Counted from the stretch's first letter, positions 1-11,257 are shown. The stretch is DNA of 64,000 nucleotides from Clostridiaceae bacterium (GCA_016287385.1 JAEEWM010000026.1:1-64000); one strand, 5' to 3'. Numbers and translations are program-made. The notes: generated by a model from the sequence alone, not told the origin.

Positions 1-41
1 ACGTTATGGAAACCATGAGTACGTCGGGTATTAAAGAGTAA
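1..41 (+). CDS. 3' end of an upstream CDS (…VMETMSTSGIKE*), truncated by window start; possibly an ABC permease
   Basis: Open frame from base 3 ending in TAA at 39-41, just upstream of the next plus-strand gene. Confidence 0.4.
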   Translation, partial: VMETMSTSGIKE

Positions 42-79
42 TTACTGTTATTTCCTTTTTTTGAAGGGTGTGAATTTAA

Positions 80-2203
80 TTGAAAAGGTTAGTGTCACTG
101 TTAGCCGCAATAGCCATTTTGCTGACTTTCTGTTTCTCTGTTTCCGCATATGAACCGACGGATTCGTTTGTTCACGAAGAAACGGCAAGCGGAAAAATCG
201 TTGTGGTACCCTCCCGGGAAATGTACAGTGCGGTTCAGGCCGTTACGGCGAATTCGCTCGGACTTGATAAGCGCCTTTCCGGGCTCAATGACTTTTGCTG
301 CGATAAAAACGGTATGACATATCTGCTTGACAGCAACCGTTCGATAATTGTTGTCCTCAATAAGGATTATACCTTAAACAGAGTATTGAACATAACTGCC
401 GCCGAGGGATATAACGAAGTTTTTGACGGCGCGCAGGGTATTTATGTTGATGACGCCGGGAAAATTTATATCTGCGACACTTATCAGGGGCGTCTGCTCG
501 TCTGCGGTCAGGACGGTAAAGTTATTGATACGTGGGGCACGCCCGAGTCAAGCCTTATACCGAAAGATTTTCTTTTCCAGCCCTGGCGTATTGCAAAGAA
601 CGATAAGGGATATACTTATGTTTTAAGTCTCGGTTGCTATTACGGCGCTCTCGCTTATTCTCCCGAGGGTGAGTTCCTCGGCTTTTACGGCGCAAACACC
701 GTTCAGACCTCGGCGCTTGATACCATAACTTATCTTTGGAACCGTCTTACGCAGACCGATACCAAAAAATCGCTTTCGGTTAAGAAACTGCCGTATTCTT
801 TCGTGGATTTGTGTATTGACAGTAAGGGTTATATGATAACATGTACCGGTTTGGTTGACGATGAAACCAACGGCGTGGGGCAGATACGCAAGCTCTCTCC
901 GGGCGGCGACGATATCCTTTATAAAACGAACTTTGACGGCACATCCGTTTCGGCTTCGGGTTATAATTTCGTAGAAGAAAAAATAATAAAGAGATTCGGC
1001 GTAAACAAACCTCAGAACGTCATTGCCGTTGACGTCGATAAAGACGGTTTTATTTACGCGCTCGATTATACTCACGGACTCGTTTACGTTTATGACGACG
1101 AGTGCAATATGATTTGCGGTTTCGGCGGCGGAAGAGACAGAATTAAGCGTCTCGGCGTATTCGACCACGTTACCTCACTTAAAGTAAACGGCACCGACGT
1201 ACTGGTGAGCGATGTCGATAACGGTGCGCTTACCGTTTTCAAGCGTACCGAGTACGGCGATCTTATTGCAAAGGCGCAGACCCTTTATCTGAGCGGTGAA
1301 TACGAACAGGCGGCTCCGCTTTGGAAAGAGGTGCTGGCGCTCAACGGGAACAGTCAGCTTGCGTATCGCGGGCTCGCCATGGCAAGTATCAGCGACGGCG
1401 ACTATGATAACGCTCTCAAATACGCAAAGTCGGGACTCGATTATTACGTTTACGATATGGCTTGGAAGGTTGTTCGTAACGATTATATCGCGAAAAATTT
1501 TGTATGGCTTTTCGGCTTGCTGGTTTTGTTCATTGCGGGTATTGTAACCTTCTTTGTAGTGATTAAGAAAAAAGGCGTTGTCCTGATTAAAAACGAAAAG
1601 GTGAAAGCGGCTCTTTCAACTTCGGTTCATCCGTTTGATTCGTTTGACGATATCAGATATAAAGGAAAAGGGTCCGTTTTAATCGCGTCGGTAATCCTGT
1701 TTATCTTTTATATCGGAAATGTTTTGCAGGACACCGCCTCCGGTTTCCTGTTTACAAGAACCGATGTTATAACCTACAACACAATATATACGATTCTTAA
1801 AACCGTCGGTCTTGTACTGCTGTGGTCGGTGTGTAACTGGCTTGTCGCGAGTCTGCTTTCAGGAAAAGGCCGGTTTAAGGATGTTTATATAGCGACCTCG
1901 TATTCGCTGATACCCCTTACGGTTTATACCTTTGTAAGAGTTATACTTTCGCATGTACTCTCTCTTACCGGGCTTTCGATAATGAACGGTATTCACACCG
2001 TGGTCATTATATTCACTTTCTTTATTCTGAGCATCGCCATAATGGTGGCTCACGAATATGATTTCTTTAAGTTCCTGTCAACGTCGATAGTGACGCTGCT
2101 GTTTATGGTACTTGTAGTGTTCGTCATATTCCTTGTCGGCGTACTGTTGCAGCAGGTCGGCGAATTCTTCATATCGCTTTATCAGGAAGTATTTTTCAGA
2201 TAG
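80..2203 (+). CDS. NHL-repeat/beta-propeller protein with TPR-like segment and C-terminal Yip1-like membrane domain
   Basis: N-terminal signal sequence; repeated 'D..G.IYV.D' blades (GIYVDDAGKIYICDT, DKDGFIYALDYTHG); 'YLSGEYEQAAPLWKEVL' TPR-like helix; several C-terminal TM helices. Confidence 0.75.
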   Translation: MKRLVSLLAAIAILLTFCFSVSAYEPTDSFVHEETASGKIVVVPSREMYSAVQAVTANSLGLDKRLSGLNDFCCDKNGMTYLLDSNRSIIVVLNKDYTLNRVLNITAAEGYNEVFDGAQGIYVDDAGKIYICDTYQGRLLVCGQDGKVIDTWGTPESSLIPKDFLFQPWRIAKNDKGYTYVLSLGCYYGALAYSPEGEFLGFYGANTVQTSALDTITYLWNRLTQTDTKKSLSVKKLPYSFVDLCIDSKGYMITCTGLVDDETNGVGQIRKLSPGGDDILYKTNFDGTSVSASGYNFVEEKIIKRFGVNKPQNVIAVDVDKDGFIYALDYTHGLVYVYDDECNMICGFGGGRDRIKRLGVFDHVTSLKVNGTDVLVSDVDNGALTVFKRTEYGDLIAKAQTLYLSGEYEQAAPLWKEVLALNGNSQLAYRGLAMASISDGDYDNALKYAKSGLDYYVYDMAWKVVRNDYIAKNFVWLFGLLVLFIAGIVTFFVVIKKKGVVLIKNEKVKAALSTSVHPFDSFDDIRYKGKGSVLIASVILFIFYIGNVLQDTASGFLFTRTDVITYNTIYTILKTVGLVLLWSVCNWLVASLLSGKGRFKDVYIATSYSLIPLTVYTFVRVILSHVLSLTGLSIMNGIHTVVIIFTFFILSIAIMVAHEYDFFKFLSTSIVTLLFMVLVVFVIFLVGVLLQQVGEFFISLYQEVFFR

Positions 2204-2247
2204 TTATAAAAACATAACAATAGTTTGTTGAAAGGATGCTTGTTTAG

Positions 2248-4446
2248 ATGTCTTTTAGAAGGGTATTCTGCGTTTTGCTGGCATTGACCGTAGCGGTCTG
2301 CTGCTTTTCGGGATGCAAAAAGAAAAATACACAGTCTTATGATATAAACGCAAAGATTTATACGGTACAGACCGGTGAAGTTGCGTCAAACGATAGTTTT
2401 GCGCTCACCTGGGACGACGCCGCGAAGTGCATTTTTCTCAAAAATAAGCAAACCGGCAAGGTGTGGTCGCCAATAAACTATAACAGCTATCTTGAAGGAG
2501 ACTATGAGTCTACTCTGACCCTTACTTTCCAGAATATGCAGGAATATCAGCGCGAATCGCGATTCAGCACCGATATTACGGAAAACAACAGGATCAGCTG
2601 CAGGAAAACCGATAACGGCGTCGAAGTCACCTACTATTTTGACGATCTAAAAATATCAGTGCCGATCCTGTACACCCTGCGCGAAGATTCACTGCTTGTA
2701 ACCGTTGATCCCGCAAAAGCGGTTGAAGGCGACAGCAATTACAGGATTTACTCGGTTGCTCCCGCTACAAAGCTCTGCTCTGTTTTGCAGGAGGAAAAAG
2801 ACGCTTACATATTCGTCCCTTACGGCAGCGGCGGAATTATCAATACCACCTATCTGCCGGACGGTCACAGGAGAATCGACGGGACGGGCAGAAACGTTGC
2901 GGCTCTTTCAACCGGCAGCGCGGTTGACCCGCCGGAAGACGCAAATATGCAGGTCTTCGGTATAAAAGATAAAAATGACGCGTTATTCGGCATAGCGGAG
3001 GACTGCGCCGGCGCGATAGGACTTAACGTCTCCGCGGGAGACCGTACAAGCGATTACTCGAATATTTATCCCGTATTCTTTTTTATAGATTTTGACGACG
3101 TAATGGGAAGAGCGGCTAACGCCGGCGAGGTAAGGCAGCTTTCCGAGCGTACAAACGCTAAAATGTCTGTCGGCTTCTATCCGCTTTCCGGCGAAGACGC
3201 CGACTATAACGGTATGGCGCGTTGCTATAAGAATTATCTTCTCAAAAACGGCTATATAAAAGAAAATTACGAAAAAAAGGACTATTCCTCACCGTATGCG
3301 CTGACGGTGCTCGGCGGTATTGAAACCACCACGTCGGTGGCAGGCGTACCTGCTACCACGCTTAAATCAATGACTACCTTTTCACAGGCGCAGGCAATTA
3401 TTTCGGACGCGACCGATTATATCGGGGAAAAACCGGTTGTGCGGCTTCACGGTTTCGGTCAAAGCGGCATAAACTACGGCAAAATAGCCGGTGGGTACGC
3501 TTTTGCCTCTATCTTCGGCCCGGATAAAGATCGCGTATCGCTCGAAGATTTCTGCAAAGAAAAGGGCGTTGCTCTCTATACGCAGTTCGAGATGATGAAA
3601 TTCAATAAATCGGGCGCCGGCTTCTCATATACATCCGACGTTGCGAAAACGGCCACATACCATGTTGCCGAAGGAAACGGCGTTAATCTTCCGCTTCGCG
3701 ATTCAAACAGTAAAGTGACTTACAGGCTTCTGGCGAGAGGCGAGATATCAAAGGCGGTAGATAAGCTTATCAAGCTTGTTGATAAGAAGAATATTTCGGG
3801 TGTCAGTCTCTCAAGTCTCGGCGAAATATCTTATTCGGATTATTCCGACCCCGCGAAGTATTCAACCACCAATAACATGCAAAATGATACCAAAGACTGC
3901 ATAAACCGGATTATAAATACCGGCGTCAGTCTGGCGGGAAGCTCTTCGACCTATTTTGCGGCGGGACTTCTTGATACCGTGTTTGACGCTCCGCTTGAAA
4001 CCTCGGGCGTTTATCAGGTAGAGTATGATATACCGTTTTATCAGATGGTATTCTCGGGCATTACTCCGCTTTATTCCGCGCCCGTTAATACCGATTCAAA
4101 TCCGAAGCGTAAAATTATGCTTGCGGCGGCAAGCGGAACGGGACTCGGATTTGCTGTAATAAACGAGTTTGACAAGAAATATATGGAAAATAACATTTAT
4201 AAACTTTATGCCTGTATGTACGAGGATAACAAGGCCGGCATAAAGGAAGCGGTAAACAACTACCGCGCCGTGTACGATGAAATAGCCGGTTGTCAGATAG
4301 AAACTTATGAGTTTATAGACCGGAACGTCAGCAAAACTACTTTTTCAAACGGCAAGACGATTTATGCGAACCATTCCTTCAGCGAGGTCAATTCACCCGT
4401 GGGAACTCTTGAAGGATTCGGATTTAAGTTGGGGAGTGAAGGTTGA
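2248..4446 (+). CDS. DUF5696-like lipoprotein
   Basis: Lipobox 'LTVAVCCFSGC'; 732 aa; adjacent to sugar ABC permease. Confidence 0.65.
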   Translation: MSFRRVFCVLLALTVAVCCFSGCKKKNTQSYDINAKIYTVQTGEVASNDSFALTWDDAAKCIFLKNKQTGKVWSPINYNSYLEGDYESTLTLTFQNMQEYQRESRFSTDITENNRISCRKTDNGVEVTYYFDDLKISVPILYTLREDSLLVTVDPAKAVEGDSNYRIYSVAPATKLCSVLQEEKDAYIFVPYGSGGIINTTYLPDGHRRIDGTGRNVAALSTGSAVDPPEDANMQVFGIKDKNDALFGIAEDCAGAIGLNVSAGDRTSDYSNIYPVFFFIDFDDVMGRAANAGEVRQLSERTNAKMSVGFYPLSGEDADYNGMARCYKNYLLKNGYIKENYEKKDYSSPYALTVLGGIETTTSVAGVPATTLKSMTTFSQAQAIISDATDYIGEKPVVRLHGFGQSGINYGKIAGGYAFASIFGPDKDRVSLEDFCKEKGVALYTQFEMMKFNKSGAGFSYTSDVAKTATYHVAEGNGVNLPLRDSNSKVTYRLLARGEISKAVDKLIKLVDKKNISGVSLSSLGEISYSDYSDPAKYSTTNNMQNDTKDCINRIINTGVSLAGSSSTYFAAGLLDTVFDAPLETSGVYQVEYDIPFYQMVFSGITPLYSAPVNTDSNPKRKIMLAAASGTGLGFAVINEFDKKYMENNIYKLYACMYEDNKAGIKEAVNNYRAVYDEIAGCQIETYEFIDRNVSKTTFSNGKTIYANHSFSEVNSPVGTLEGFGFKLGSEG

Positions 4447-5333
4447 TGAAAACAAAAAAAGTAAAGGGAATTGAATCTCTTCGCCGCAGATACGGCTATA
4501 CCTTCGTTGCTCACTGGATAGTCGGACTGATTATGTTTTTTGTTATTCCGCTGATTTATTCGATTCTGTATTCGTTCAGCGATATAAACATAACCAACGG
4601 GCTGCAGCTTAAATTCGTCGGTTTCAAGAATTATTCTTTTATTCTTTTTGACGAACCTGATTATCTCAACGACGTCAGGGACGCGATTTTATCAATGTTC
4701 TATTCGCTTCCCATGATAATAGCGTTAAGTCTTATACTTGCCGTGCTTCTTAATCAGAAATACCGCGGCAGAACCCTGATGCGTATAATATTCTTCCTTC
4801 CGGTTATCATTGAGTCTTCCGCTGTAATAAGGCTTCTTTCCGACGATTCCATAAATTCCCCGATATTCAATTTCAGCACACAGGGCGAAGGCATTATGAA
4901 TTACGACCTTATACTCGGTAATTTGAGTTTGCCTCCGCAGATAACTACGTTTCTGACCTTCTTTTTAAGAAACGCGGTAAGTCTTACCTGGAGCTGCGGC
5001 GTGCAGATTATCCTCTTCCTTGCGGGACTTCAGAGCATACCCGAATCTCTTTATGAGGTTTCAAAGATAGAGGGCGCGAACAAGTGGGAGGAATTCTGGC
5101 AGATAACCGTGCCTATGCTCCGCCACGTTTTGTCTCTTGTTATAATTTATACGATGATTTCGAAGTTTACGGCGTCGGATAATAAAATAGTCAGTTATTC
5201 AATAGAACTGATGCGGAATCTGAATTATCACACGGCTTCCGCTATGCTGTGGTTCTATTTCGTAATAGTTCTTGCGGTAATAGGTTTGGTATTATTCCTT
5301 TATAACCGGTACTGTTTACGCAAGTGGGACTGA
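4443..5333 (+). CDS. Carbohydrate ABC transporter permease (MalF/UgpA-type)
   Basis: Multiple TM helices; EAA-like loop 'YEVSKIEGANKWEEFWQITVPML'; overlaps previous stop (TTGATGA). Confidence 0.88.
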   Translation: MMKTKKVKGIESLRRRYGYTFVAHWIVGLIMFFVIPLIYSILYSFSDINITNGLQLKFVGFKNYSFILFDEPDYLNDVRDAILSMFYSLPMIIALSLILAVLLNQKYRGRTLMRIIFFLPVIIESSAVIRLLSDDSINSPIFNFSTQGEGIMNYDLILGNLSLPPQITTFLTFFLRNAVSLTWSCGVQIILFLAGLQSIPESLYEVSKIEGANKWEEFWQITVPMLRHVLSLVIIYTMISKFTASDNKIVSYSIELMRNLNYHTASAMLWFYFVIVLAVIGLVLFLYNRYCLRKWD

Positions 5334-5391
5334 TTAGAACCGATATTGTAAGATACGTCAGGGCGATATGCTGTACAGAAAGGAAAAAAGC

Positions 5392-8300
5392 ATGTATTTA
5401 AGCAAAGTGACAGGCAAAATCAGGAGACACACAAAGGCCATAACATGTGCGGTGTTGGCGGTATGTATCCTTGCGGCGGCGTTTGTGACCGTTCCGCTCG
5501 GCACTTCCGCCGATGAGAAGAAGGAGAATACGCTTGACGCGATATTCGTCGGTAAAATAGGCGCGGATAACTGCGCCGGCGCGTTTATACCTGTGGATAT
5601 CGCAAACGGCGACGCAAACCTTTATTCCGGCGTTACTTATTTCAAACTTGAATTCAAGTGCAGGATGCTTTCGGGCACTAAGCCGGTTATCGGCGTTATG
5701 CGAGTTGATTCAGCGGAGAATACGGCGAAGACATATAGTGAGCCGTCGTGGTGCGATAACGCGAGCGACGTAACGGTTGAAAACGGCATATGCACAGCGT
5801 ATTTCAAGGTTGATTTCAAAAACAGAATAAACTATAACAGCTGCGGCTGGCGGTCTTTTTATATTACCGTCGGTAATGCCGAGCATGATGACGCGGGCGT
5901 ATCCGAAAAGGATAATACCGTTTCGTTTATTATGAGTGAAGCGACTCTTGTGACCTGCGACGCCGGCAAAAACGTTATAGACGAAACCAACCGTCTTCCC
6001 GAATTTACCGCGGAAAATATCGATTTCGGCGGCGTATACTATACACGCTCAAACGGTTGCAGTCAGTGGGACTGTCCCGCTTCGGCAATTAGCATGAAGT
6101 GGCATATGGATTCAAACTCTTTCGCGGTAAAACATATAACGGTTCCGGATAATTATTATAACGCGTCTGATTATGACGCGGCAAATTTCATACTGCACGA
6201 AGCTACCGATAATGTTCGCGAGTATTATACCAATAATAAATATGAGGGTATGTATTTTGAAAAACTCGCCAACAGTAATGATAAGGGTTTCGCGGTAATT
6301 AGCGACGACCTGAATAAAAAGTTTGTATTTATTGACGCCAACCGCAACGGCGAGGCGGATGATATCACATCGGACTCCTATGCGCCGCAAAAGAACAAGG
6401 CCGGAAATATATTTCTGCCGCTTTCTCTCGGTCAGTATTCAATGACCGGGAGCAGTACAAGCAACTCCAAGGTTTTGCTTAAAGTTACGTTTACGGCAAA
6501 CCGTATTGAAGGTGACGGTCCTCCGGTATTAGGTCGCGTTGTAGCCAAGCCGAATGACGGCACCGGCTGCTGGGCGTGGGGCCTTTCCACTATGAACGCC
6601 CGTCCGTCGGGATACTATACGAATTACGACAGGTCCGATAACGGCGGCGGTATCAGACCGCAGTGTACCTATGATCCGAAAACCGGTGAATTTGTCGGCT
6701 GGGTCGGTATGGACCTTGCAAACAGCGAGTTGCTTACCCGTTGGGGAACGAGCGAAGTGCTCACAATAGGCAACGCCGAGCACGTTTATCAAACCGGCGT
6801 GTTTGATTCGACGAGCTTTAATTCCGCGTTTTCAATATACGGTATTAAGGTCGACCTTTACAGCACAAATCAGAGCGGCAATACCTTTACGCCGGACGTC
6901 CTCATAGCGGAGGATATTGCGCCGCGACTTACCGCGGATAATATAGACGCTGACGGCGAATGGTTCTTTGATTACAAAAACGGCGTATCAAATCATGAAA
7001 AGGATTTGATACGTGCAAGCCAGAATATGTGGCATATCGACGGCGAAAAATCTCTTGTTTCCTTTATGAATATGGAGGATATCGCTGAGTATTCAACCAA
7101 ATATTCGCTTGAGGAAAGCGGTTCAACCGGCGTGCTTAGCGCATACGTTACGCTCAAGCCCGGTAAAACCTATCAGTACATTTTTAAGAGTAAATATCAA
7201 AGCGATAAAAAAGCAAAACCGTTTGTTGAGTTTGTTACGGTGGGCGGCGCAAAGAAGCTTGATTGCAGTAATTACATATCCGACAAGGGGGATTACTATA
7301 ATACTGTATTCGCCTTTAAGACGCCTTCGACCCTTACGGGGAATAAAAACGTAAGGATAGGCATTGATTTCGCGTCGGCTGAAATTAACGGTACTTTCGG
7401 CGGATTTGAACTTTTTGAAATCGGCGAAGACGGTATGGCGCTCACCGGTAAAAACCTTATGGGCAAGGTCTTTATCGGCGAAGGCGACACTATCGAAGCG
7501 TTTTCCGCAAACGCCGAAGAGGGCGTATGGACCAAAGAGGGCAGCCTCGGTTCCGGCGACTCTGTCTTCAATATTGTTTTGAGGGAAAACGCGTTTTATA
7601 AAAAGTCCGCTGAACCGCAAATGATCATTTTCGCCGGGAGCGTGAGCAAATCTGAAGATCCCGAGGTTGAATTCATACCCGGAAACGGTATTCTGAAGCA
7701 ATCGGCGACTATTAAAAAGAACACAAAATACCGCTTTTCGGCTGATATTAAGTATTGCGGCGAGGGTCTTAACGGCGAAAAATTCGGCTTGTCTTTTTAC
7801 ACGTATAATCAGTTGGGCAGGGAAAAGGAACTGACCGCCTTAACAAAGATTGAGGACCCCAACCGCTACAACGAAACCTATGAGTTTACCGCGCCGAGCG
7901 CATTGAGCGTCAAGAGCAATTTTTCCGTGACGCTCAACATACCGAACGCGTACGTTTCGGGATATTTCGCAAACGTAAGTCTTTATCAAATTGACGAAAG
8001 CGGAAATACCGTGGGCGAAAACTTAATACTGAACGGCGACTTTTCCACAGGTGACGTTACCGGCTGGATCAAAACCGGCAGTTACAGTTATTTCAGATTC
8101 TGCGATATTCCGGATAATTTCTTTAATAAGAACCCCGGTCATAACATTCATTCTCTGCAATACAGAGATACCGCGGATTTTCTGCTTTTACAGCAGATGC
8201 TGCAGATTAAGCCGGACACCTGTTACCAGGTTGAATATACGTCTCTTATTACCGGCCTTACCAACAGCGAGCCGTACGGCGTTTTGTATCAGAAGATCTG

Positions 8301-10203
8301 GGAAAACGAAGCGCATACCGAATCTTCATGGAGCTATATGCTTGACGATGAGAAGAATGTTGACGTTGCCGATCCGGTGGTTACTACCAAAAAGAGGGTG
8401 CTCAACAGAATTGCGCTCGGCGAACTATTCGACTCCTCCGATCCGAAAGGTCAGGCGATCCGCGTAACCAAAACCTTTAAGACTTCGGAGAACTTACGTC
8501 TTGACAGCGATAATAACCTTTCGGTAAGATTTTACTTTATGGCGGGTTCGTCCGGATACGTTTCCGATTTTAAGGTTTATGAAGTCGAGGTCGACAGAAG
8601 TAAAGTAAACATCACCTTCAAAGATGTCTTTATTTCCAATCTTAAAGAAGGCGAGCACAGTATTACTGTTATCGGAAAAGACGGTAAAGTGAAGCAAGGC
8701 GGAAAGTTTACCGTAAAGAATTCAGATACCGGGGTATTTACGGCAAACCTCAATTTTGCCGATTTCGAGCGTATTGAAGTTGACGGCGAAGAAGTAGAGA
8801 GTGATAAATACTATGCCGAGCCGATATACACAAGAGTCGGAAGCAATGTGATCCTTGACGGCGATTTTTCAAGCGGCGACGAGGTGTTTGACAACAAGAC
8901 TCAGTGGAAATACGCAAACGAAGGCAACATAAGAAACATAGAACTTCAAAAGGGCTTCTTTGAAAACTATACCTTGCCGAAGAAAATACTCAGAAGCGAC
9001 GGCTCAGTTGCAAACGAAACCTACGGCAACCGGTTGTCGGTTGACCCGAAGTCAAGATTCTATTTCAGCGGAAATTATGTAAAGACAAACTTTGTAGGTA
9101 TAAATCCGCAGGTCTTTTACAAATCGGTGTCGGCTAACGGTCAATACGTAAGCATCCCCGTTGATTTGTACTTTGATACGGGTAAATACTATTTTGAAAC
9201 ACAGGGCGGCTTTATTATTCCCGATGACGCGGTTATTAACGCGGACGGTAAGGCGGATATAATCGTTCAGGTAAATAATCTTGACCACGGCAAGGGCTAT
9301 TTCTGTAATCTTATGCTTACGGAGAATAATTCGAGCAGGAACCTGTTTGACGACAGCAAGGCTGATGTCGGCAAATTCAAGGTTATTGATTACGATCCTG
9401 AAATATTCAGACCGTTTGAGGGCGATGAAAAATTTGAAGACATCGGCTGGGCGGGTCAAACCGATAATATAATAACAGGCGAATTGACCGGAAAGGTCTA
9501 TGACAGCGACGGATTTATGTTATCCGGAGTCAAAATGCTGCTGACACCCGGCAACATATCGGTTACGACAAATGATTCAGGCGCATATAACTTTGAAAAT
9601 ATGAAGCCCGGCAACTATACGCTTTATCTTGTGGAAAGCAGCGGCTACAGGTTATACTGTTGTGAAGTTAATATTGAGGCCGGTATGCTGACAACGCTTC
9701 CCGATATTTATTACAGCAGCGGCAAGGATGATTCGCTTGATATTGACGAGCCGGGAGAAATTGAAATAGACGATAACACCGGCGTTAAAAAGGAAAAGTA
9801 CGGTATACTTCAAGGGTATTGCTACAGCCCCGAAGGTAAGCTTCTTTCGGGAATTGACATCTATGCAAATACCAAGAAGCTTCACGCCAAAACCAATGAA
9901 AAGGGAATGTTTGAGTTTGAAAAACTCGCGCCCGGAGAGTATAAGATTTGTACTCTGCTTGAAGACGGAAGCACTTATGTATTTAAGACCGTAAAGATAG
10001 AGGCGGGTAAGAAGCTTACTATCAAGGTAATGATGCCGAAGAAAGAGCAGTTCCCGATGTGGGCGCTTATCGCGATAATTGCCGGCGGCGTTGTGCTTCT
10101 GGCGGCAATAGCTCTCCTCGTTATACTGCTGATACTCAGAAAGAAGAAAAAAGCGGCGGTATTACCCGCGCAAACGGGCGAAACTCCGCAGGAAGTTTCT
10201 TAA
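5392..10203 (+). CDS. Large secreted, membrane-anchored surface protein with repeated carbohydrate-binding-like modules and two C-terminal CnaB/carboxypeptidase-regulatory-like domains
   Basis: ORF track opens at 5368; likely start MYLSKVTG at 5392. Signal peptide; repeated 'GNAEH' and 'LY.ID.SGN..GENL' modules; 'GKVYDSDGFMLSGVKMLLTPGNISVTTNDSGAYNFENMKPGNYTL' domain; C-terminal TM then RKKKK. Confidence 0.75.
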   Translation: MYLSKVTGKIRRHTKAITCAVLAVCILAAAFVTVPLGTSADEKKENTLDAIFVGKIGADNCAGAFIPVDIANGDANLYSGVTYFKLEFKCRMLSGTKPVIGVMRVDSAENTAKTYSEPSWCDNASDVTVENGICTAYFKVDFKNRINYNSCGWRSFYITVGNAEHDDAGVSEKDNTVSFIMSEATLVTCDAGKNVIDETNRLPEFTAENIDFGGVYYTRSNGCSQWDCPASAISMKWHMDSNSFAVKHITVPDNYYNASDYDAANFILHEATDNVREYYTNNKYEGMYFEKLANSNDKGFAVISDDLNKKFVFIDANRNGEADDITSDSYAPQKNKAGNIFLPLSLGQYSMTGSSTSNSKVLLKVTFTANRIEGDGPPVLGRVVAKPNDGTGCWAWGLSTMNARPSGYYTNYDRSDNGGGIRPQCTYDPKTGEFVGWVGMDLANSELLTRWGTSEVLTIGNAEHVYQTGVFDSTSFNSAFSIYGIKVDLYSTNQSGNTFTPDVLIAEDIAPRLTADNIDADGEWFFDYKNGVSNHEKDLIRASQNMWHIDGEKSLVSFMNMEDIAEYSTKYSLEESGSTGVLSAYVTLKPGKTYQYIFKSKYQSDKKAKPFVEFVTVGGAKKLDCSNYISDKGDYYNTVFAFKTPSTLTGNKNVRIGIDFASAEINGTFGGFELFEIGEDGMALTGKNLMGKVFIGEGDTIEAFSANAEEGVWTKEGSLGSGDSVFNIVLRENAFYKKSAEPQMIIFAGSVSKSEDPEVEFIPGNGILKQSATIKKNTKYRFSADIKYCGEGLNGEKFGLSFYTYNQLGREKELTALTKIEDPNRYNETYEFTAPSALSVKSNFSVTLNIPNAYVSGYFANVSLYQIDESGNTVGENLILNGDFSTGDVTGWIKTGSYSYFRFCDIPDNFFNKNPGHNIHSLQYRDTADFLLLQQMLQIKPDTCYQVEYTSLITGLTNSEPYGVLYQKIWENEAHTESSWSYMLDDEKNVDVADPVVTTKKRVLNRIALGELFDSSDPKGQAIRVTKTFKTSENLRLDSDNNLSVRFYFMAGSSGYVSDFKVYEVEVDRSKVNITFKDVFISNLKEGEHSITVIGKDGKVKQGGKFTVKNSDTGVFTANLNFADFERIEVDGEEVESDKYYAEPIYTRVGSNVILDGDFSSGDEVFDNKTQWKYANEGNIRNIELQKGFFENYTLPKKILRSDGSVANETYGNRLSVDPKSRFYFSGNYVKTNFVGINPQVFYKSVSANGQYVSIPVDLYFDTGKYYFETQGGFIIPDDAVINADGKADIIVQVNNLDHGKGYFCNLMLTENNSSRNLFDDSKADVGKFKVIDYDPEIFRPFEGDEKFEDIGWAGQTDNIITGELTGKVYDSDGFMLSGVKMLLTPGNISVTTNDSGAYNFENMKPGNYTLYLVESSGYRLYCCEVNIEAGMLTTLPDIYYSSGKDDSLDIDEPGEIEIDDNTGVKKEKYGILQGYCYSPEGKLLSGIDIYANTKKLHAKTNEKGMFEFEKLAPGEYKICTLLEDGSTYVFKTVKIEAGKKLTIKVMMPKKEQFPMWALIAIIAGGVVLLAAIALLVILLILRKKKKAAVLPAQTGETPQEVS

Positions 10204-10212
10204 ACGTGTTTT

Positions 10213-10246
10213 TGCTCTGCTGACTTAGTCGGCAGAGCATTTTTTT
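10213..10246 (+). terminator. Rho-independent terminator
   Basis: TGCTCTGCTGAC-TTA-GTCGGCAGAGCA stem followed by T-run. Confidence 0.85.
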
Positions 10247-10269
10247 CGTCAAAAAAGGGTATTACGGTA

Positions 10270-10298
10270 TTGACCGCGGAGCGATTATAATATATAAT
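10270..10298 (+). promoter_or_regulatory. Sigma-A-like promoter for the isomerase/GH3/GH36 operon
   Basis: TTGACC-17 bp-TATAAT. Confidence 0.65.
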
Positions 10299-10330
10299 TT
10301 ATAATGAATAATTATGGGGTTGGTGTTATT

Positions 10331-11257
10331 ATGAAAAAATTAGTGGGAATATCCATCTGCTCGCTTCAGGAAAAATACGGCGACAGACGCGCACTCGAGA
10401 TAGTCAGTGAAATAGGCGCGGATTCCGCCGATTTTTCTTTGGAGTTTAATATTAACGATTACCGAAACAAGGATTCCGTTTACTCAAAGGGCGATGAGGC
10501 GGTGCGCGAGTATTATTCCGACCTTAAAGCGTATGCCGACAGTCTCGGAATAATAATCGGACAGACTCACGGAAAACTTCCCGGCTTTAAGAATATAAAA
10601 GAGGAAGACGACGCGCTCGTTGAAAACTCACGCCTCGACTGTATCGCAACGGCGGCGCTCGGCGCTCCGGTTTGCGTAATACATAACGCCACATCTATTT
10701 TTTTGGGGCCCGACCCCGACCCGGAGCTTATGCACAAACTGAGTTTTGATATGTTTTCGCGTATAATTCCGTACGCTAAAGAAAACGGCGTTAAAATAGC
10801 GACCGAAACCTTCGGCGACGCGGTTCGGTTTTCCGCCTGCGACTTTTTCGGGAATATGCCGGAGTTTGAAAAGGCATACGCGAAAATCAAGGCGGTTGAT
10901 GAGCTGAAGGACTGGTTTACCGTTTGCGTGGATACGGGGCACTCGAACAAGGCGATGCGCTACGGCAACCCGAAGCCCGCCGACGTTATACGAAAAATGG
11001 GCAGTGAAGTTACCGTACTGCATCTTAACGATAACGATACTTTTACAGACCAGCATAAAATACCGATGACCGGTACGATAGACTGGAAAGACGTTTTCGA
11101 CGCGCTTGATGAAATAGGGTATTCCGGCATATACAATATGGAACTGGCGCTTCGCCATTTCGGAAAAGATTTTCAGATAGAAACCGCAGAATTCGCGGTT
11201 AAGCTTATGCGCTATATTTTGAAGGAGAGGTACGGCGAGCAGGCCTTAACGCGGTGA
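10331..11257 (+). CDS. Sugar phosphate isomerase/epimerase (AP endonuclease 2-like TIM barrel)
   Basis: ORF 10304-11257, likely start MKKLVGIS; 'TVCVDTGHSNKAM', 'VLHLNDND', 'YSGIYNMEL' motifs. Confidence 0.8.
   Translation: MKKLVGISICSLQEKYGDRRALEIVSEIGADSADFSLEFNINDYRNKDSVYSKGDEAVREYYSDLKAYADSLGIIIGQTHGKLPGFKNIKEEDDALVENSRLDCIATAALGAPVCVIHNATSIFLGPDPDPELMHKLSFDMFSRIIPYAKENGVKIATETFGDAVRFSACDFFGNMPEFEKAYAKIKAVDELKDWFTVCVDTGHSNKAMRYGNPKPADVIRKMGSEVTVLHLNDNDTFTDQHKIPMTGTIDWKDVFDALDEIGYSGIYNMELALRHFGKDFQIETAEFAVKLMRYILKERYGEQALTR

Noticed and set aside
7123-7701. Long minus-strand ORFs antisense to annotated genes (also e.g. 623-1168, 47394-48062, 48843-49490, 59768-60310)
   Set aside because: They lie opposite well-supported coding genes, lack recognisable domains, and reflect codon bias of the opposite strand.
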